A stretch of 64,000 nucleotides of DNA from Bacillus andreraoultii (lineage in GTDB: Bacteria; Bacillota; Bacilli; Bacillales; Caldibacillaceae). The position numbers were made by a program, and so were the translations under genes. The first letter of the stretch is position 1; each line of letters begins with the position of its first letter. Shown one piece after another: positions 38,524 through 46,993 of the stretch. The DNA is taken from the NCBI RefSeq assembly GCF_001244735.1, contig NZ_LN868937.1, positions 1,516,311 to 1,580,310 on the forward strand, given 5' to 3'. The notes below the pieces were generated by a model that worked only from the letters and a program-made list of their open reading frames with translations, was not told the origin of the DNA and searched no databases.

Positions 38524-39408
38524 ATGACATATATTATTGAAAATGTAAGTTTATATAAACAAAACGAACTAATTACAACTTCACTTCTTGTCAATAATGG
38601 AAAAATTTTGTCTGTACAACCAAGTTTTTCGAAATATTTGTATATGAAAATGAATACAAGTAATTTCCTTATGACATCCACTTCTGTCTACTATACAGAC
38701 GGACTACCACAAGGAGTGAAGACAGAACAAGTAAAGGAATATTTATCCTCGAAGTATATAGAAAACGGTTGTACTACCGTATTTGTTTCTGCATCCATCA
38801 ATGATGTTAAAAATGTTGATCATCATATTAGGGAAGTACGTAATTTCTATGATCATAGCCCCGTCGATTATACAATCGCTGTAAAAATTCCGATTGAACA
38901 GTTTACGGTCCCATTTGTCCAAAAGTGTAAAAGAAAAAGGATTCCAGCAATTTTTATTGAATTTAAAGATAAGAGGGAGTTATATAAAGTTCCATGGGGG
39001 TGGATTCGTGAAGCACTTTTTCCTTATAATAGCCCATTAATACCGGTATTAGAAAAAGAGATAAGCGACAAAGAATTACTTTTACATTCATGGAATACGA
39101 TTTTACAACGTGAAAAAATCCCACATATTCAAGAACCGATAAGTGAGCAAACTCCTTTACCAATTGACATATTAAAGCAAATTGGTATTTATCCTTTAAA
39201 AGGATATTTACAAACTGGTGGTGAGTTAAGTTATAATTTATATTTGAATCAAGATAATAAAAATACTGTCGACTCAGTTATTCAAGGAAACATTACGCCT
39301 ACAATAACTGTTCATAAAGGGAAAATCGTACGTGCTGGAACAAAAGTCTTTCCTAACGTAAATCAAGGAGAAGAATTTATAATAAATCGCCCAGCTTTTT
39401 TTAAGTAG
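38524..39408 (+). CDS. Uncharacterised protein with amidohydrolase-like ends
   Basis: Protein of 294 aa that I do not recognise as a named family. The N-terminus (YIIENVSLYKQNELITTSLL then VNNGKILSVQ) looks like the small beta domain of amidohydrolases, and the C-terminus (GNITPTITVHKGKIVRAGT) looks like the matching closing strands. The metal-binding HxH motif and the usual catalytic His/Asp residues of active amidohydrolases are absent, so it is probably not an active metal hydrolase. GGAGGTGG precedes ATG 38524. It lies between cheR and ypiA, where B. subtilis has its aro-trp-his-tyr genes. Alternative: a fast-evolving Bacillaceae-specific protein. Confidence 0.6.
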   Translation: MTYIIENVSLYKQNELITTSLLVNNGKILSVQPSFSKYLYMKMNTSNFLMTSTSVYYTDGLPQGVKTEQVKEYLSSKYIENGCTTVFVSASINDVKNVDHHIREVRNFYDHSPVDYTIAVKIPIEQFTVPFVQKCKRKRIPAIFIEFKDKRELYKVPWGWIREALFPYNSPLIPVLEKEISDKELLLHSWNTILQREKIPHIQEPISEQTPLPIDILKQIGIYPLKGYLQTGGELSYNLYLNQDNKNTVDSVIQGNITPTITVHKGKIVRAGTKVFPNVNQGEEFIINRPAFFK

Positions 39409-39479
39409 TAAGTATAACGATGGTCTAAGTCAGTCCAATACATCGAATTAAAAACTTTCACGTTTATAAGGAGCAATGA

Positions 39480-40748
39480 ATGATGTTTGAAACGAAGCAA
39501 TATACATATTTATTAGAGCAAGGAAAAGTGGAAGAAGCAAATCAATTTTTTAACAAAGTATTTAGTGAAGGTACAGACGAAGAAGTGTTTGATCTAGCAG
39601 AGGAAGTTCGTCAATTAGGTTTTTTAGAGGAAGCAAAGAAATTATATAATCGTCTTCTTGAACGTTACCCTGACGAGGGTGAGTTACTCGTTGCTTTGGC
39701 AGAAATTTATATTCAATTAGATGAAGAGGATGAGGCACTTTCAATATTGGAGAAAATTACAAAAGATGATCCTTTTTATGTCCAATCTTTGCTTCTATTA
39801 GCAGATTTATATGAAGCACAAGGTTTATTTGAAGTAAGTGTTCAAAAACTCCTTCAAGCCGAGAAAATCGCACCAAATGAACCTATTATTCAATTCGCAT
39901 TGGCTGAACTATATGCTTCGATTGGGAGATTTGCAGAGGCTGTTTATAAGTATGAACATATCCTAAAAGATACAACCGAAATTGCTAATATAAATCTTCA
40001 TAAACGACTTGCTGATGTTTATGCTGCAAGTGGTGAATTTGAAAAAGCATTGCATCACTATGATCATGCTTTAGAAGACCAACTTGATATTGATGTATTA
40101 TTTGGATACGGCCTAACAGCATATCAAGCTGGTTTTTATGAGAAAGCAATTGAGAAGTTAAGCGATGTAAAAGAGCTAGACCATGAATATTTTAGTTTGT
40201 ACTTACCGCTAGCAAAAAGCTATGAGCATATTGAAGACCTTGAAAATGCACTAAAAACGTTACGAGAGGGTCAAGAGGTAAATCCATTCCAAAAGGAGCT
40301 TCATTTTCTTGCTGGGAAAATTAATTTAAAGCTCGGAAATGAAATGGATGCAGAAGAATGTCTTCTTGAGGCAATAAAACTCGATCCTTCTTATTTAGAT
40401 GCCTACTTAACATTAAACAAATTATATTTATCCAATGAACGAAATGAAGATCTTATACATTTGGCGGAACCTCTATTAGCAGAGGGAGAAGAAGATCCAG
40501 ATTTTCTATGGGATTATGCGATTGCTTGTGAAAAAGAAGAAAAGTATTCTGATGCATTAAATGCGTATCGAAGCGCATATAGATATTTAAAAGAGAATAA
40601 TGAGTTTCTCCAAAGCTATGGGTTTTTTCTAATTGAAGAAGGAAATTACACAGAGGCTATCGAAGTATTTAATAAACTACAAAAAAGTGACCCAACAAAT
40701 GTTGAATATATGGATGTTTTGGAAAGATTAAAAACGAATCTTAGTTAA
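39480..40748 (+). CDS. ypiA: Tetratricopeptide repeat protein YpiA
   Basis: Soluble protein of 422 aa (B. subtilis YpiA 423) built almost entirely of TPR helices, about ten repeats; examples are EEAKKLYNRLLERYPDEGEL, EKALHHYDHALE and SDALNAYRSAYRYL. TPR arrays act as protein-binding scaffolds; the partner is unknown. AAGGAG (39468-39473) serves ATG 39480 or the next codon ATG 39483. It lies 33 bp before ypiB. Confidence 0.9.
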   Translation: MMFETKQYTYLLEQGKVEEANQFFNKVFSEGTDEEVFDLAEEVRQLGFLEEAKKLYNRLLERYPDEGELLVALAEIYIQLDEEDEALSILEKITKDDPFYVQSLLLLADLYEAQGLFEVSVQKLLQAEKIAPNEPIIQFALAELYASIGRFAEAVYKYEHILKDTTEIANINLHKRLADVYAASGEFEKALHHYDHALEDQLDIDVLFGYGLTAYQAGFYEKAIEKLSDVKELDHEYFSLYLPLAKSYEHIEDLENALKTLREGQEVNPFQKELHFLAGKINLKLGNEMDAEECLLEAIKLDPSYLDAYLTLNKLYLSNERNEDLIHLAEPLLAEGEEDPDFLWDYAIACEKEEKYSDALNAYRSAYRYLKENNEFLQSYGFFLIEEGNYTEAIEVFNKLQKSDPTNVEYMDVLERLKTNLS

Positions 40749-40781
40749 ACAAATTTCTCATTCAACGAGGAGGGAAATTAG

Positions 40782-41327
40782 ATGGCCGCTCCTATTTCTG
40801 TAAATGAAAAAAAGGAATTTATTCGTTGGTTCTTAAATCATTATCAGTTAAAGCGAAGGGAATGTGTCTGGATTCTAAATTATTTAATGAGTCACGATCA
40901 ATTGATGGAAAAGGTGCATTTTGTCGATCACGCAGATTATTGTCCACGTGGAATAGTGATGAGTACCCAATGTGTGGACGATGTTCCTTTTCGGTTTTAT
41001 AAAGATTCAGTTATGACGACAGATGCAGAAAAGTCGTTCCATGATATTCGTCTAAATCGCGATCAAGATATCTACATTCAATTAAATTTTAAATCGGTTC
41101 ATAAATCACACCAATACGCGCTAGTCCTTGAAAACAACCCTTATATGCCAGAACACCTTCAAATTACAGATAAAGACCGTGAACTTGCTGAATTATTTCT
41201 AAAAAATACGATCAAAAATTTCCAACTTGAACAGTTAAGAGAGAAGATTGATCAAGCTTTGGATAAAAAAGATAAAGATTTGTTTATTGAGCTTTCTGAA
41301 CAATTTAACCACATCATGAATCAATAA
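40782..41327 (+). CDS. ypiB: YpiB, UPF0302 protein with IDEAL domain
   Basis: Cytoplasmic protein of 181 aa (B. subtilis 179). The UPF0302 domain occupies about 1-110 ([31 protein letters not shown]). The C-terminal IDEAL domain follows at about 140-178 ([20 protein letters not shown]). It pairs with ypiA as in B. subtilis. No enzyme motif; role unknown. AGGAGGG precedes ATG 40782. Confidence 0.9.
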   Translation: MAAPISVNEKKEFIRWFLNHYQLKRRECVWILNYLMSHDQLMEKVHFVDHADYCPRGIVMSTQCVDDVPFRFYKDSVMTTDAEKSFHDIRLNRDQDIYIQLNFKSVHKSHQYALVLENNPYMPEHLQITDKDRELAELFLKNTIKNFQLEQLREKIDQALDKKDKDLFIELSEQFNHIMNQ

Positions 41328-41404
41328 GGTGTCTAACCCATGGTTGTATGTAGAGTCAAAAGATTCTGCTGTACAAAACACCATGGCGTTTGACACCTTT
41401 TTAT
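41326..41404 (+). terminator. Long hairpin terminator after ypiB
   Basis: AAGGTGTC (41326-41333) pairs with GACACCTT (41392-41399), and the arms continue inward through CCATGG/CCATGG and TTGTA/TACAA to a 4-nt centre, giving an imperfect hairpin of about 74 nt ending in a T run. It starts inside the ypiB stop region. Confidence 0.85.
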
Positions 41405-41529
41405 AAGGTAATAAAGAAGACACAAAATATACGAAAATAATTTGAAAATAATACAAATTATTGAATAAAATAATAATATTAATTATAATTGAATATAAAG
41501 ATATTTACAAAAAATGAGGGGGTGGAAGT

Positions 41530-42009
41530 TTGCGCTGGGGAGTTGTAAAAGATTACTCTACTTTTTTCCAATCGAAAGAATATATTGATACAGTATTCGT
41601 TCCTATCATACCTGTTTCATTTGATAAGAATGGAGAGGCTGAGGCTAATGCATCCGAGTTTATCCAGCTTATTGCAACTGAAGTAGAACGACAATTTAGA
41701 GGGAGGATATTATTACTGCCTCCTCTTGTCTACTTTACGACTTATACAGTGAATGATAAGCAAGAAATAATAACAAGATGGATCAATAATATCATTAAAG
41801 AAAAATTCAATCATATATTTTTTATTAGTTCTAATTCCGCATGGACGAACATAATTGAAAATATAGGTGGAAACCATATTTGGATTCCAACCATTCCACT
41901 AGAGTATGTTGATGAAAAAAATAAAAAGCGATTGATTGAGAAACAAGCGAATCAAATTTTTGACTTTTTTATTACAGAGTGGCAAAAGGCAGAGAAATTA
42001 AATAATTAA
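41530..42009 (+). CDS. ypiF: YpiF, DUF2487 protein
   Basis: Soluble protein of 159 aa matching YpiF (DUF2487), with the N-terminal WGVVKDYSTFFQSKEYIDTV and central RILLLPPLVYFTTY. The function is unknown; it precedes the qcr genes as in B. subtilis. The start is TTG 41530 behind GGGGGTGGA. A separate promoter for qcrABC lies 55 bp after its stop. Confidence 0.82.
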   Translation: MRWGVVKDYSTFFQSKEYIDTVFVPIIPVSFDKNGEAEANASEFIQLIATEVERQFRGRILLLPPLVYFTTYTVNDKQEIITRWINNIIKEKFNHIFFISSNSAWTNIIENIGGNHIWIPTIPLEYVDEKNKKRLIEKQANQIFDFFITEWQKAEKLNN

Positions 42010-42063
42010 GAACGAGGAAACTATTCTATTATAGTTTTCTAATATTTTATAATATTAATTATA

Positions 42064-42092
42064 TTGACCTTATTCAGTTAACGGTATATCAT
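42064..42092 (+). promoter_or_regulatory. Predicted sigma-A promoter of qcrABC
   Basis: TTGACC (42064-42069), exactly 17 bp, then TATCAT (42087-42092). Each box differs from consensus at one position. The qcrA start is 128 bp downstream. Confidence 0.6.
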
Positions 42093-42099
42093 TAATAAT

Positions 42100-42130
42100 A
42101 CTTACTATTAACCAACCACTTATAGTAAGT
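42100..42130 (+). other. Perfect inverted repeat at the qcrABC transcription start
   Basis: ACTTACTAT (42100-42108) and ATAGTAAGT (42122-42130), 9 bp each with a 13-bp spacer, begin 8 bp after the -10 box. It would sit at about +1 to +31, so it could be an operator for a dimeric repressor or a 5' mRNA stem. Confidence 0.55.
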
Positions 42131-42219
42131 AATGGGTTGAGATAACCAAATATATAAAATCTACCATTAAAATTGTAAGTGTTTTCTTTTAATAAAGATT
42201 ATGGATGGGGGGAGAAGTG

Positions 42220-42729
42220 ATGGGAGAACAAAAAGTATCAAGACGTCAGTTTCTAACCTATACATTAATGGGTGTAGGTGGATTTATGGCGGCTTCAACA
42301 GTGATGCCGATGTTAAGGATGGCGGTAGATCCTGTACTGCAAGTTGAAGCAGGTGGAGACTTTATTGCGACAAATGTGAAAGCGGATGAGTTGACGGATG
42401 AACCAACTCGAGTCGATTTTCAATTTGAACAAGAAGATGGATGGTATGTATCAGATGTAACACAGACAGCATGGGTCTATAAGGATGAAAAAGGTGAAAT
42501 AATTGCATTATCACCAATTTGTAAACATTTAGGATGCAATGTGAACTGGAATTCGAATAAAGAACATCCTAATATGTTTTTCTGTCCATGTCATAAAGGC
42601 TTGTATGAAAAGGACGGTACAAACGTGCCAAATACTCCACCGAGAGGACCGCTTGATCGTTATCAGCATAAAGTGAAGGATGGTATTTTGTATTTAAGTA
42701 GACGTGCAAGTGCAGTTGGGGGGGCATAA
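42220..42729 (+). CDS. qcrA: Menaquinol:cytochrome c reductase Rieske iron-sulfur subunit
   Basis: Rieske protein of 169 aa. An N-terminal Tat-like SRRQF motif precedes one membrane anchor (about 12-32). The 2Fe-2S ligands are Cys101 and His103 in CKHLGC and Cys122 and His125 in CPCHKG, with Cys106 and Cys124 for the stabilising disulfide. It passes electrons from menaquinol to cytochrome c in the QcrC subunit. ATG 42220 follows GGGGGGAGAAG; ATG codons at 42201 and 42205 lie before or on that site. First gene of qcrABC. Confidence 0.96.
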   Translation: MGEQKVSRRQFLTYTLMGVGGFMAASTVMPMLRMAVDPVLQVEAGGDFIATNVKADELTDEPTRVDFQFEQEDGWYVSDVTQTAWVYKDEKGEIIALSPICKHLGCNVNWNSNKEHPNMFFCPCHKGLYEKDGTNVPNTPPRGPLDRYQHKVKDGILYLSRRASAVGGA

Positions 42730-42731
42730 TT

Positions 42732-43406
42732 TTGTTAAATAAAGTATACGATTGGATTGACGAACGATTAGACATTACTCCATTATGGCGTGATGTTGCA
42801 GACCATGAAGTACCAGAGCACGTAAATCCTGCCCATCATTTTAGTGCATTTGTTTATTGTTTTGGCGGATTAACATTTTTCGTTGTTGTTATCCAAGTCC
42901 TTTCAGGAATGTTTTTATCCATGTATTATGTACCTGATATTGAGCGGGCATGGGAATCCGTTTATTACTTACAAAATCAAGTAGCTTTTGGGCAAATTGT
43001 ACGTGGTATGCATCACTGGGGTGCAAGTATTGTCATTGTGATGATGTTTTTACATACATTAAGGGTATTTTTCCAAGGTGCCTATAAAAAGCCTCGGGAA
43101 TTAAATTGGATTGTCGGAGTCCTCATATTTTTTGTTATGTTAGCATTAGGTTTAACTGGTTATTTACTACCTTGGGATATGAAAGCATTAAACGCAACAA
43201 AGGTGACTTTGGATATAGCGCAATCAACACCATTAATCGGTGATATGTTGAAAACGCTATTAAGTGGGGATGAACACATTGTTGGTGCAGAAACATTAAC
43301 AAGGTTTTTTGCCATTCACGTATTCTTCCTACCAGCAGCTTTATTAGGGCTAATTGGCTTACATTTTCTAATGATTCGTAAGCAAGGAATCTCTGGTCCA
43401 TTATGA
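42732..43406 (+). CDS. qcrB: Menaquinol:cytochrome c reductase cytochrome b subunit
   Basis: Cytochrome b6-type subunit of 224 aa with four membrane helices. Heme b ligand histidines lie in the HHWGAS-x-FLHTLR and HVFFLPAALLGLIGLHFL regions. Cys43 (FVYCFGG) is the residue that binds an extra heme covalently in Bacillus bc complexes. The start is TTG 42732, 2 bp after the qcrA stop, behind GGGGGG in the qcrA end. Co-transcribed with qcrA and qcrC. Confidence 0.95.
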   Translation: MLNKVYDWIDERLDITPLWRDVADHEVPEHVNPAHHFSAFVYCFGGLTFFVVVIQVLSGMFLSMYYVPDIERAWESVYYLQNQVAFGQIVRGMHHWGASIVIVMMFLHTLRVFFQGAYKKPRELNWIVGVLIFFVMLALGLTGYLLPWDMKALNATKVTLDIAQSTPLIGDMLKTLLSGDEHIVGAETLTRFFAIHVFFLPAALLGLIGLHFLMIRKQGISGPL

Positions 43407-43457
43407 TTTTATCAAGATTGTTTGATTTAAGAGGTTTATAAAGGAGGGGAACCAAAT

Positions 43458-44222
43458 ATGCATAGGGGAAAAGGAATGAAGTTTGTAGGGGATTCACGTG
43501 TCCCTGCTAATAATAGAAAACCGAATATTCCGAAAGATTATTCGGAATATCCGGGTAAAACAGAAGCCTTTTATCCAGATTTTCTTTTAAAGGAATGGCT
43601 TGTAGGAGCAGTTTTTTTAGTCGGATTTTTATGTTTAGTTGTCGTTGAACCACCTCCATTGGAACGAATCGCCGACCCTACGGATACAAGTTATATTCCA
43701 TTACCAGACTGGTATTTTCTATTTTTATATCAACTATTAAAATATACATTTGCATCAGGACCATATAATGCAATCGGTGCATTTATCATACCCGGTATTG
43801 CTTTTACTGCTTTATTATTAGCACCATTTATAGACAAGGGACCAAAGCGTAGACCAAAGGATCGCCCGTTTGCTACAGGCTTCATGTTACTTGCTATTGC
43901 TAGTATATTTTATTTAACATGGGAGGCAGCAGCGCATCATGACTGGGAAGCATCAAAAAAACAAGGGGCAATACGTGATGTTGTAGAGGTTGATAAAGAA
44001 GATCCAGCTTATGAAATTCTTGAAGAAAATACGTGTTTGAGCTGTCATGGAGGCAATTTGGAAGGTGGCTCAGCACCAGCTTTAGCGGGAACTGATTTAT
44101 CAGTCGATGAGATTAAAGATATTGCTAAAAATGGGGTTGGAAATATGCCATCGGGTATCTTCCAAGGAACGGATGAGGAACTACAACAAATTGCGGAGTT
44201 CATTAAAAGCATAGAAAAATAA
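43458..44222 (+). CDS. qcrC: Menaquinol:cytochrome c reductase subunit IV-cytochrome c fusion
   Basis: Fusion protein of 254 aa typical of Bacillus. The N-terminal part resembles subunit IV of b6f complexes with three membrane segments (about 48-64, 105-124, 140-156) and the quinol-site motif PDWYFLFLYQLLK (PEWY type). The C-terminal cytochrome c domain has the heme motif CLSCH (193-197) and a likely axial Met in GVGNMPSG. Its heme is expected to be attached by ResBC at the start of the window. AAGGAGGGG precedes ATG 43458. Confidence 0.96.
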   Translation: MHRGKGMKFVGDSRVPANNRKPNIPKDYSEYPGKTEAFYPDFLLKEWLVGAVFLVGFLCLVVVEPPPLERIADPTDTSYIPLPDWYFLFLYQLLKYTFASGPYNAIGAFIIPGIAFTALLLAPFIDKGPKRRPKDRPFATGFMLLAIASIFYLTWEAAAHHDWEASKKQGAIRDVVEVDKEDPAYEILEENTCLSCHGGNLEGGSAPALAGTDLSVDEIKDIAKNGVGNMPSGIFQGTDEELQQIAEFIKSIEK

Positions 44223-44273
44223 TTAGAGTCAAGCTGTCCAAGTTACAAATCATATAAGAAGATGTTAACGAAA

Positions 44274-44330
44274 GGTGTGACACAGAATATAGGTAGGTGG
44301 TTTACCTTTTTCTGTTGTCACATCTTTTTA
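44274..44330 (+). terminator. Intrinsic terminator after qcrC
   Basis: TGTGACA pairs with TGTCACA and CAGA with TCTG across a bulge, with an inner GGTA/TACC helix, followed by CTTTTTA. Confidence 0.85.
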
Positions 44331-44488
44331 GTTATTGGGAAAGAATATATTTTTCCTATAAGCGAACAAGGAAGGTTTCGGTGGCAGTACATCAAAGCCT
44401 AAAAAAGCCTTTTTTAGCTAATAGGAAAGTATAAACTTTTCCAATTTCCACTTTCGTCTGAAGGCTCAAGCCCAAAGTTTTCTTTATT
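44331..44488 (+). repeat. Dispersed non-coding repeat, copy D (composite)
   Basis: The 323-bp gap between qcrC and ypjA has no gene. After the terminator it contains two left ends of the repeat. The first runs from TTGGGAAAGAATATA through TCCTATAAGCGAAC and GGCAGTACATCAAAG. The second begins AGCTAATAGGAAAGTATAAA and TTCCAATTTCCA, then joins a right end TGAAGGCTCAAGC and AAAGTTTTCTTT. Confidence 0.65.
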
Positions 44489-44545
44489 ATCCAGAGTATA
44501 TTAAATTGTATTCCTTCAGTTTATAATAGAAATGAGGTGAAATAA

Positions 44546-45133
44546 TTGATAAACATCCAATATTTGTTAACAAGGAAAAATTTTCTTTTTTTATTATTAC
44601 TAATAAATATCGTTGGTACTGTGTATGGCTATTACTGGTATGGATACCAGTTAAAAGAAACACCATCGATTTTCCTACCATTCGTACCGGATAGTCCAAC
44701 CGCTAGTTTGTTCTTTGTTTTTGTGTTAATCGCTTTTTTGTTTAAAAAAAACTGGCCATTATTCGAAGCTCTTGCAATAATGACTTTATTTAAATATGGA
44801 ATATGGGCGGTTGTAATGAATATATTAACATTAATTGTCACAGGGTACTTACCTTGGCAAGGATATATGTTAATCGCTTCACATTTAGGAATGGCCATTG
44901 AAGGAATATTGTATTCTTCTTATTATCGTATAAAATTAAAGCATTTATTTATTGCAGCTATATGGACTTTACATAATGAAATGATTGATTACATATTTTT
45001 CATGTATCCGCGTTATGGAGCACTTGATCACTATATTCCACAAATAGGTTATTTTACATTTTGGCTTAGTATTTTGTCCATTTGGCTTACATATTACTTT
45101 GGTATGAAAAAACAAAGAAGGACATTATTGTAA
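44546..45133 (+). CDS. ypjA: YpjA, DUF1405 membrane protein
   Basis: Membrane protein of 195 aa with about six hydrophobic segments, matching YpjA (DUF1405). Typical segment: YWYGYQLKETPSIFLPFVPD. Start TTG 44546 behind GAGGTGA. No catalytic motif is seen. It lies between qcrC and ypjB as in B. subtilis. Function unknown. Confidence 0.87.
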   Translation: MINIQYLLTRKNFLFLLLLINIVGTVYGYYWYGYQLKETPSIFLPFVPDSPTASLFFVFVLIAFLFKKNWPLFEALAIMTLFKYGIWAVVMNILTLIVTGYLPWQGYMLIASHLGMAIEGILYSSYYRIKLKHLFIAAIWTLHNEMIDYIFFMYPRYGALDHYIPQIGYFTFWLSILSIWLTYYFGMKKQRRTLL

Positions 45134-45228
45134 TGCATTTTTCTGTTGAATAGAGTTAAAAATATGAATTTCAAGGTCTATACTTGTCCACTCTATCATA
45201 CATTTTAGTAGGAATAGGGGGGACAGGA

Positions 45229-46014
45229 ATGAAACGAATCATTGTTCTATTGACTACAGTTTTTTTGTTTCTTGGAGAAGATATTAAATTTGCTGCTGAA
45301 AACGATAGTAATTTAAATATGTTAGATTCGATGGCGAATGAGGCCCTTCAACTTTCAAAAACAGAAAGATATGAAGAAGCACAAAAAGTATTAGAGAACA
45401 TAGGTGTAATTCTTAACAATACAACGACACTTACAAGCGATGAGAAGAGAATATTACGAATTTCTTATCACGAATCAATGAAGTTATTTGAAAATGACAC
45501 ATATACAAAAGACGAGGTAATTAAGCGTCTTACAAAATTTCGGCTTGTAGTAGATGCTGTTATAACAGATTACGAACCATTATGGACAAATATGGAAAGT
45601 TCATTATTAACTGCTTTTCAATCGTTTAAAGAAAAGATTGTCCAAAGAGACTACCAGCATTTTCATGAAGAGTTTAACCATTTTTTGAGTGTATACGATA
45701 CAGTTTATCCTAGCATCATGTTAGATGTACCAGTAGAAAAAGTACAAAAAGTTGATGCTCAAATCCAATATTGGGAACAATATTCAAGTAAACTAATGGA
45801 TCGGGAGGATAGTATTGTTGCCATTGAAGCTTTACAAAGGGATTTGCAAAGTCTTTTTGATGAAACAGAAGAAGATGAAGCAGACTTATCTTTATGGTGG
45901 GTAATTATTTCAACAGGTGGAATAATTATTATGACATTATCGTATGTTGGTTGGAGAAAATACAAAGCAGAGAAAGATATTCGTAAATCAGTGAAAAAGG
46001 GGCAAAAACATTGA
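45229..46014 (+). CDS. ypjB: YpjB, sporulation-associated exported protein
   Basis: Protein of 261 aa with an N-terminal signal peptide (about 1-20), a mostly helical extracytoplasmic domain and a C-terminal membrane anchor (about 224-244) followed by a Lys-rich tail. Size and layout match YpjB (about 264 aa), a sporulation-linked protein in Bacillus. ATG 45229 follows GGGGGGACAGGA. The longer frame from 45184 lacks a ribosome binding site. Confidence 0.82.
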   Translation: MKRIIVLLTTVFLFLGEDIKFAAENDSNLNMLDSMANEALQLSKTERYEEAQKVLENIGVILNNTTTLTSDEKRILRISYHESMKLFENDTYTKDEVIKRLTKFRLVVDAVITDYEPLWTNMESSLLTAFQSFKEKIVQRDYQHFHEEFNHFLSVYDTVYPSIMLDVPVEKVQKVDAQIQYWEQYSSKLMDREDSIVAIEALQRDLQSLFDETEEDEADLSLWWVIISTGGIIIMTLSYVGWRKYKAEKDIRKSVKKGQKH

Positions 46015-46073
46015 CAGTAATAGTTATATTTTATATGATTTCTTATAAATAGATTGTAGGGGGTACTGCTTGA

Positions 46074-46751
46074 ATGAGTATGCTTATATACTTCATTACC
46101 ATAATGTTTTTACCGTTATTAATACAAATGTATTTGTCTTCAACCTATAGTAAGTTTTCTAAAGTGGGCACGTCATCTGGAATTACTGGTGCTGAAGCGG
46201 CTCGGCGTGTTTTAGATGAGAATGGCCTATATAATGTGACTGTTGAGCCCATTCGTGGAAAATTAACAGACCATTATGATCCGAGAAGTAAAGTTGTTCG
46301 CTTGTCAGAAGGTAACTATTACGGGACATCTATTGCTGCAATTTCCGTTGCGACTCATGAATGTGGGCATGCTGTCCAAGATAGCGAAGGATATGCTCCT
46401 TTAAGGATTCGACACTCTCTCGTACCAGTTGCAAACCTTGGCTCTAATTTGTCTTGGATCTTTATCCTAATCGGGATTGTCTTATATAGTTCAAGTATGT
46501 TATTACTAGGTATTATATTTTTTGCTGCTGCAGTACTCTTCCAAGTAGTTACGTTACCAGTTGAGTTTAATGCTTCTTCTCGGGCGCTTAATCTTATGGT
46601 TAGTTCTGGTATGATTCGTAATGAAGAAGAATCAGGGGCTAGAAAGGTTTTAAATGCAGCAGCTCTAACATATGTAGCGGCAACAGTTGTTGCAATTGCT
46701 GAATTATTACGTTTTGTTTTAATGTTTGTCGGCATGAATAATGATGATTAA
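46074..46751 (+). CDS. Membrane zinc metallopeptidase (YugP family)
   Basis: Integral membrane protein of 225 aa of the Zn_peptidase_2 (YugP) family. The zinc motif HECGH is at 95-99 within ISVATHECGHAVQD, after an N-terminal membrane segment (about 3-20) and before two more hydrophobic segments (about 118-160). The family motif PVEFNASSRA follows. In B. subtilis yugP is elsewhere, so this is either a relocated copy or a second member. GTAGGGGG precedes ATG 46074. Substrate unknown. Confidence 0.85.
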   Translation: MSMLIYFITIMFLPLLIQMYLSSTYSKFSKVGTSSGITGAEAARRVLDENGLYNVTVEPIRGKLTDHYDPRSKVVRLSEGNYYGTSIAAISVATHECGHAVQDSEGYAPLRIRHSLVPVANLGSNLSWIFILIGIVLYSSSMLLLGIIFFAAAVLFQVVTLPVEFNASSRALNLMVSSGMIRNEEESGARKVLNAAALTYVAATVVAIAELLRFVLMFVGMNNDD

Positions 46752-46756
46752 TGAAT

Positions 46757-46845
46757 AAAAAAACCGTGGACGTGCATGATTCCCTATTTGTTAGACAACT
46801 ATCGAACGAATGGGGCTCAATTCATACCGTTTCCACGGTTTTTTC
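46757..46845 (+). terminator. Intrinsic terminator after the YugP-family gene
   Basis: AAAAAAACCGTGGA (46757-46770) pairs with TCCACGGTTTTTT (46832-46844) across a long partly paired insert. The arms carry both A and T tracts, so it may also stop transcription from the minus strand. Confidence 0.8.
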
Positions 46846-46955
46846 CTTAGCTGCTAGGAAAGTATAAATTTTTCAATTTCTTATTTTCTAATCCGCTCGG
46901 CAAACTGCGACTCTTTGGTTGTCTAAAGGCGCTGACCCTAGCGTTTTCTTTATAT
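46845..46955 (+). repeat. Dispersed non-coding repeat, copy E (internally deleted)
   Basis: Begins at the T run of the preceding terminator: TTAGCTGCTAGGAAAGTATA, TTTTTCAATTTC and TATTTTCTA match the left of copy B. The middle block is missing and the right end CTCTTTGGTTGTCTAAAGGC plus GCGTTTTCTTT matches copy B closely. Confidence 0.7.
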
Positions 46956-46993
46956 TCTACTAGCATATTCTCAAGATTTTATATGTACTAAGA

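Noticed and set aside
43135..43497. Minus-strand frame of 120 codons across qcrB/qcrC
   Set aside because: It lies opposite two confident genes and resembles no protein family.
46355..46735. Minus-strand frame of 126 codons opposite the YugP-family gene
   Set aside because: The plus-strand product has clear zinc-peptidase motifs; the antisense frame shows none.
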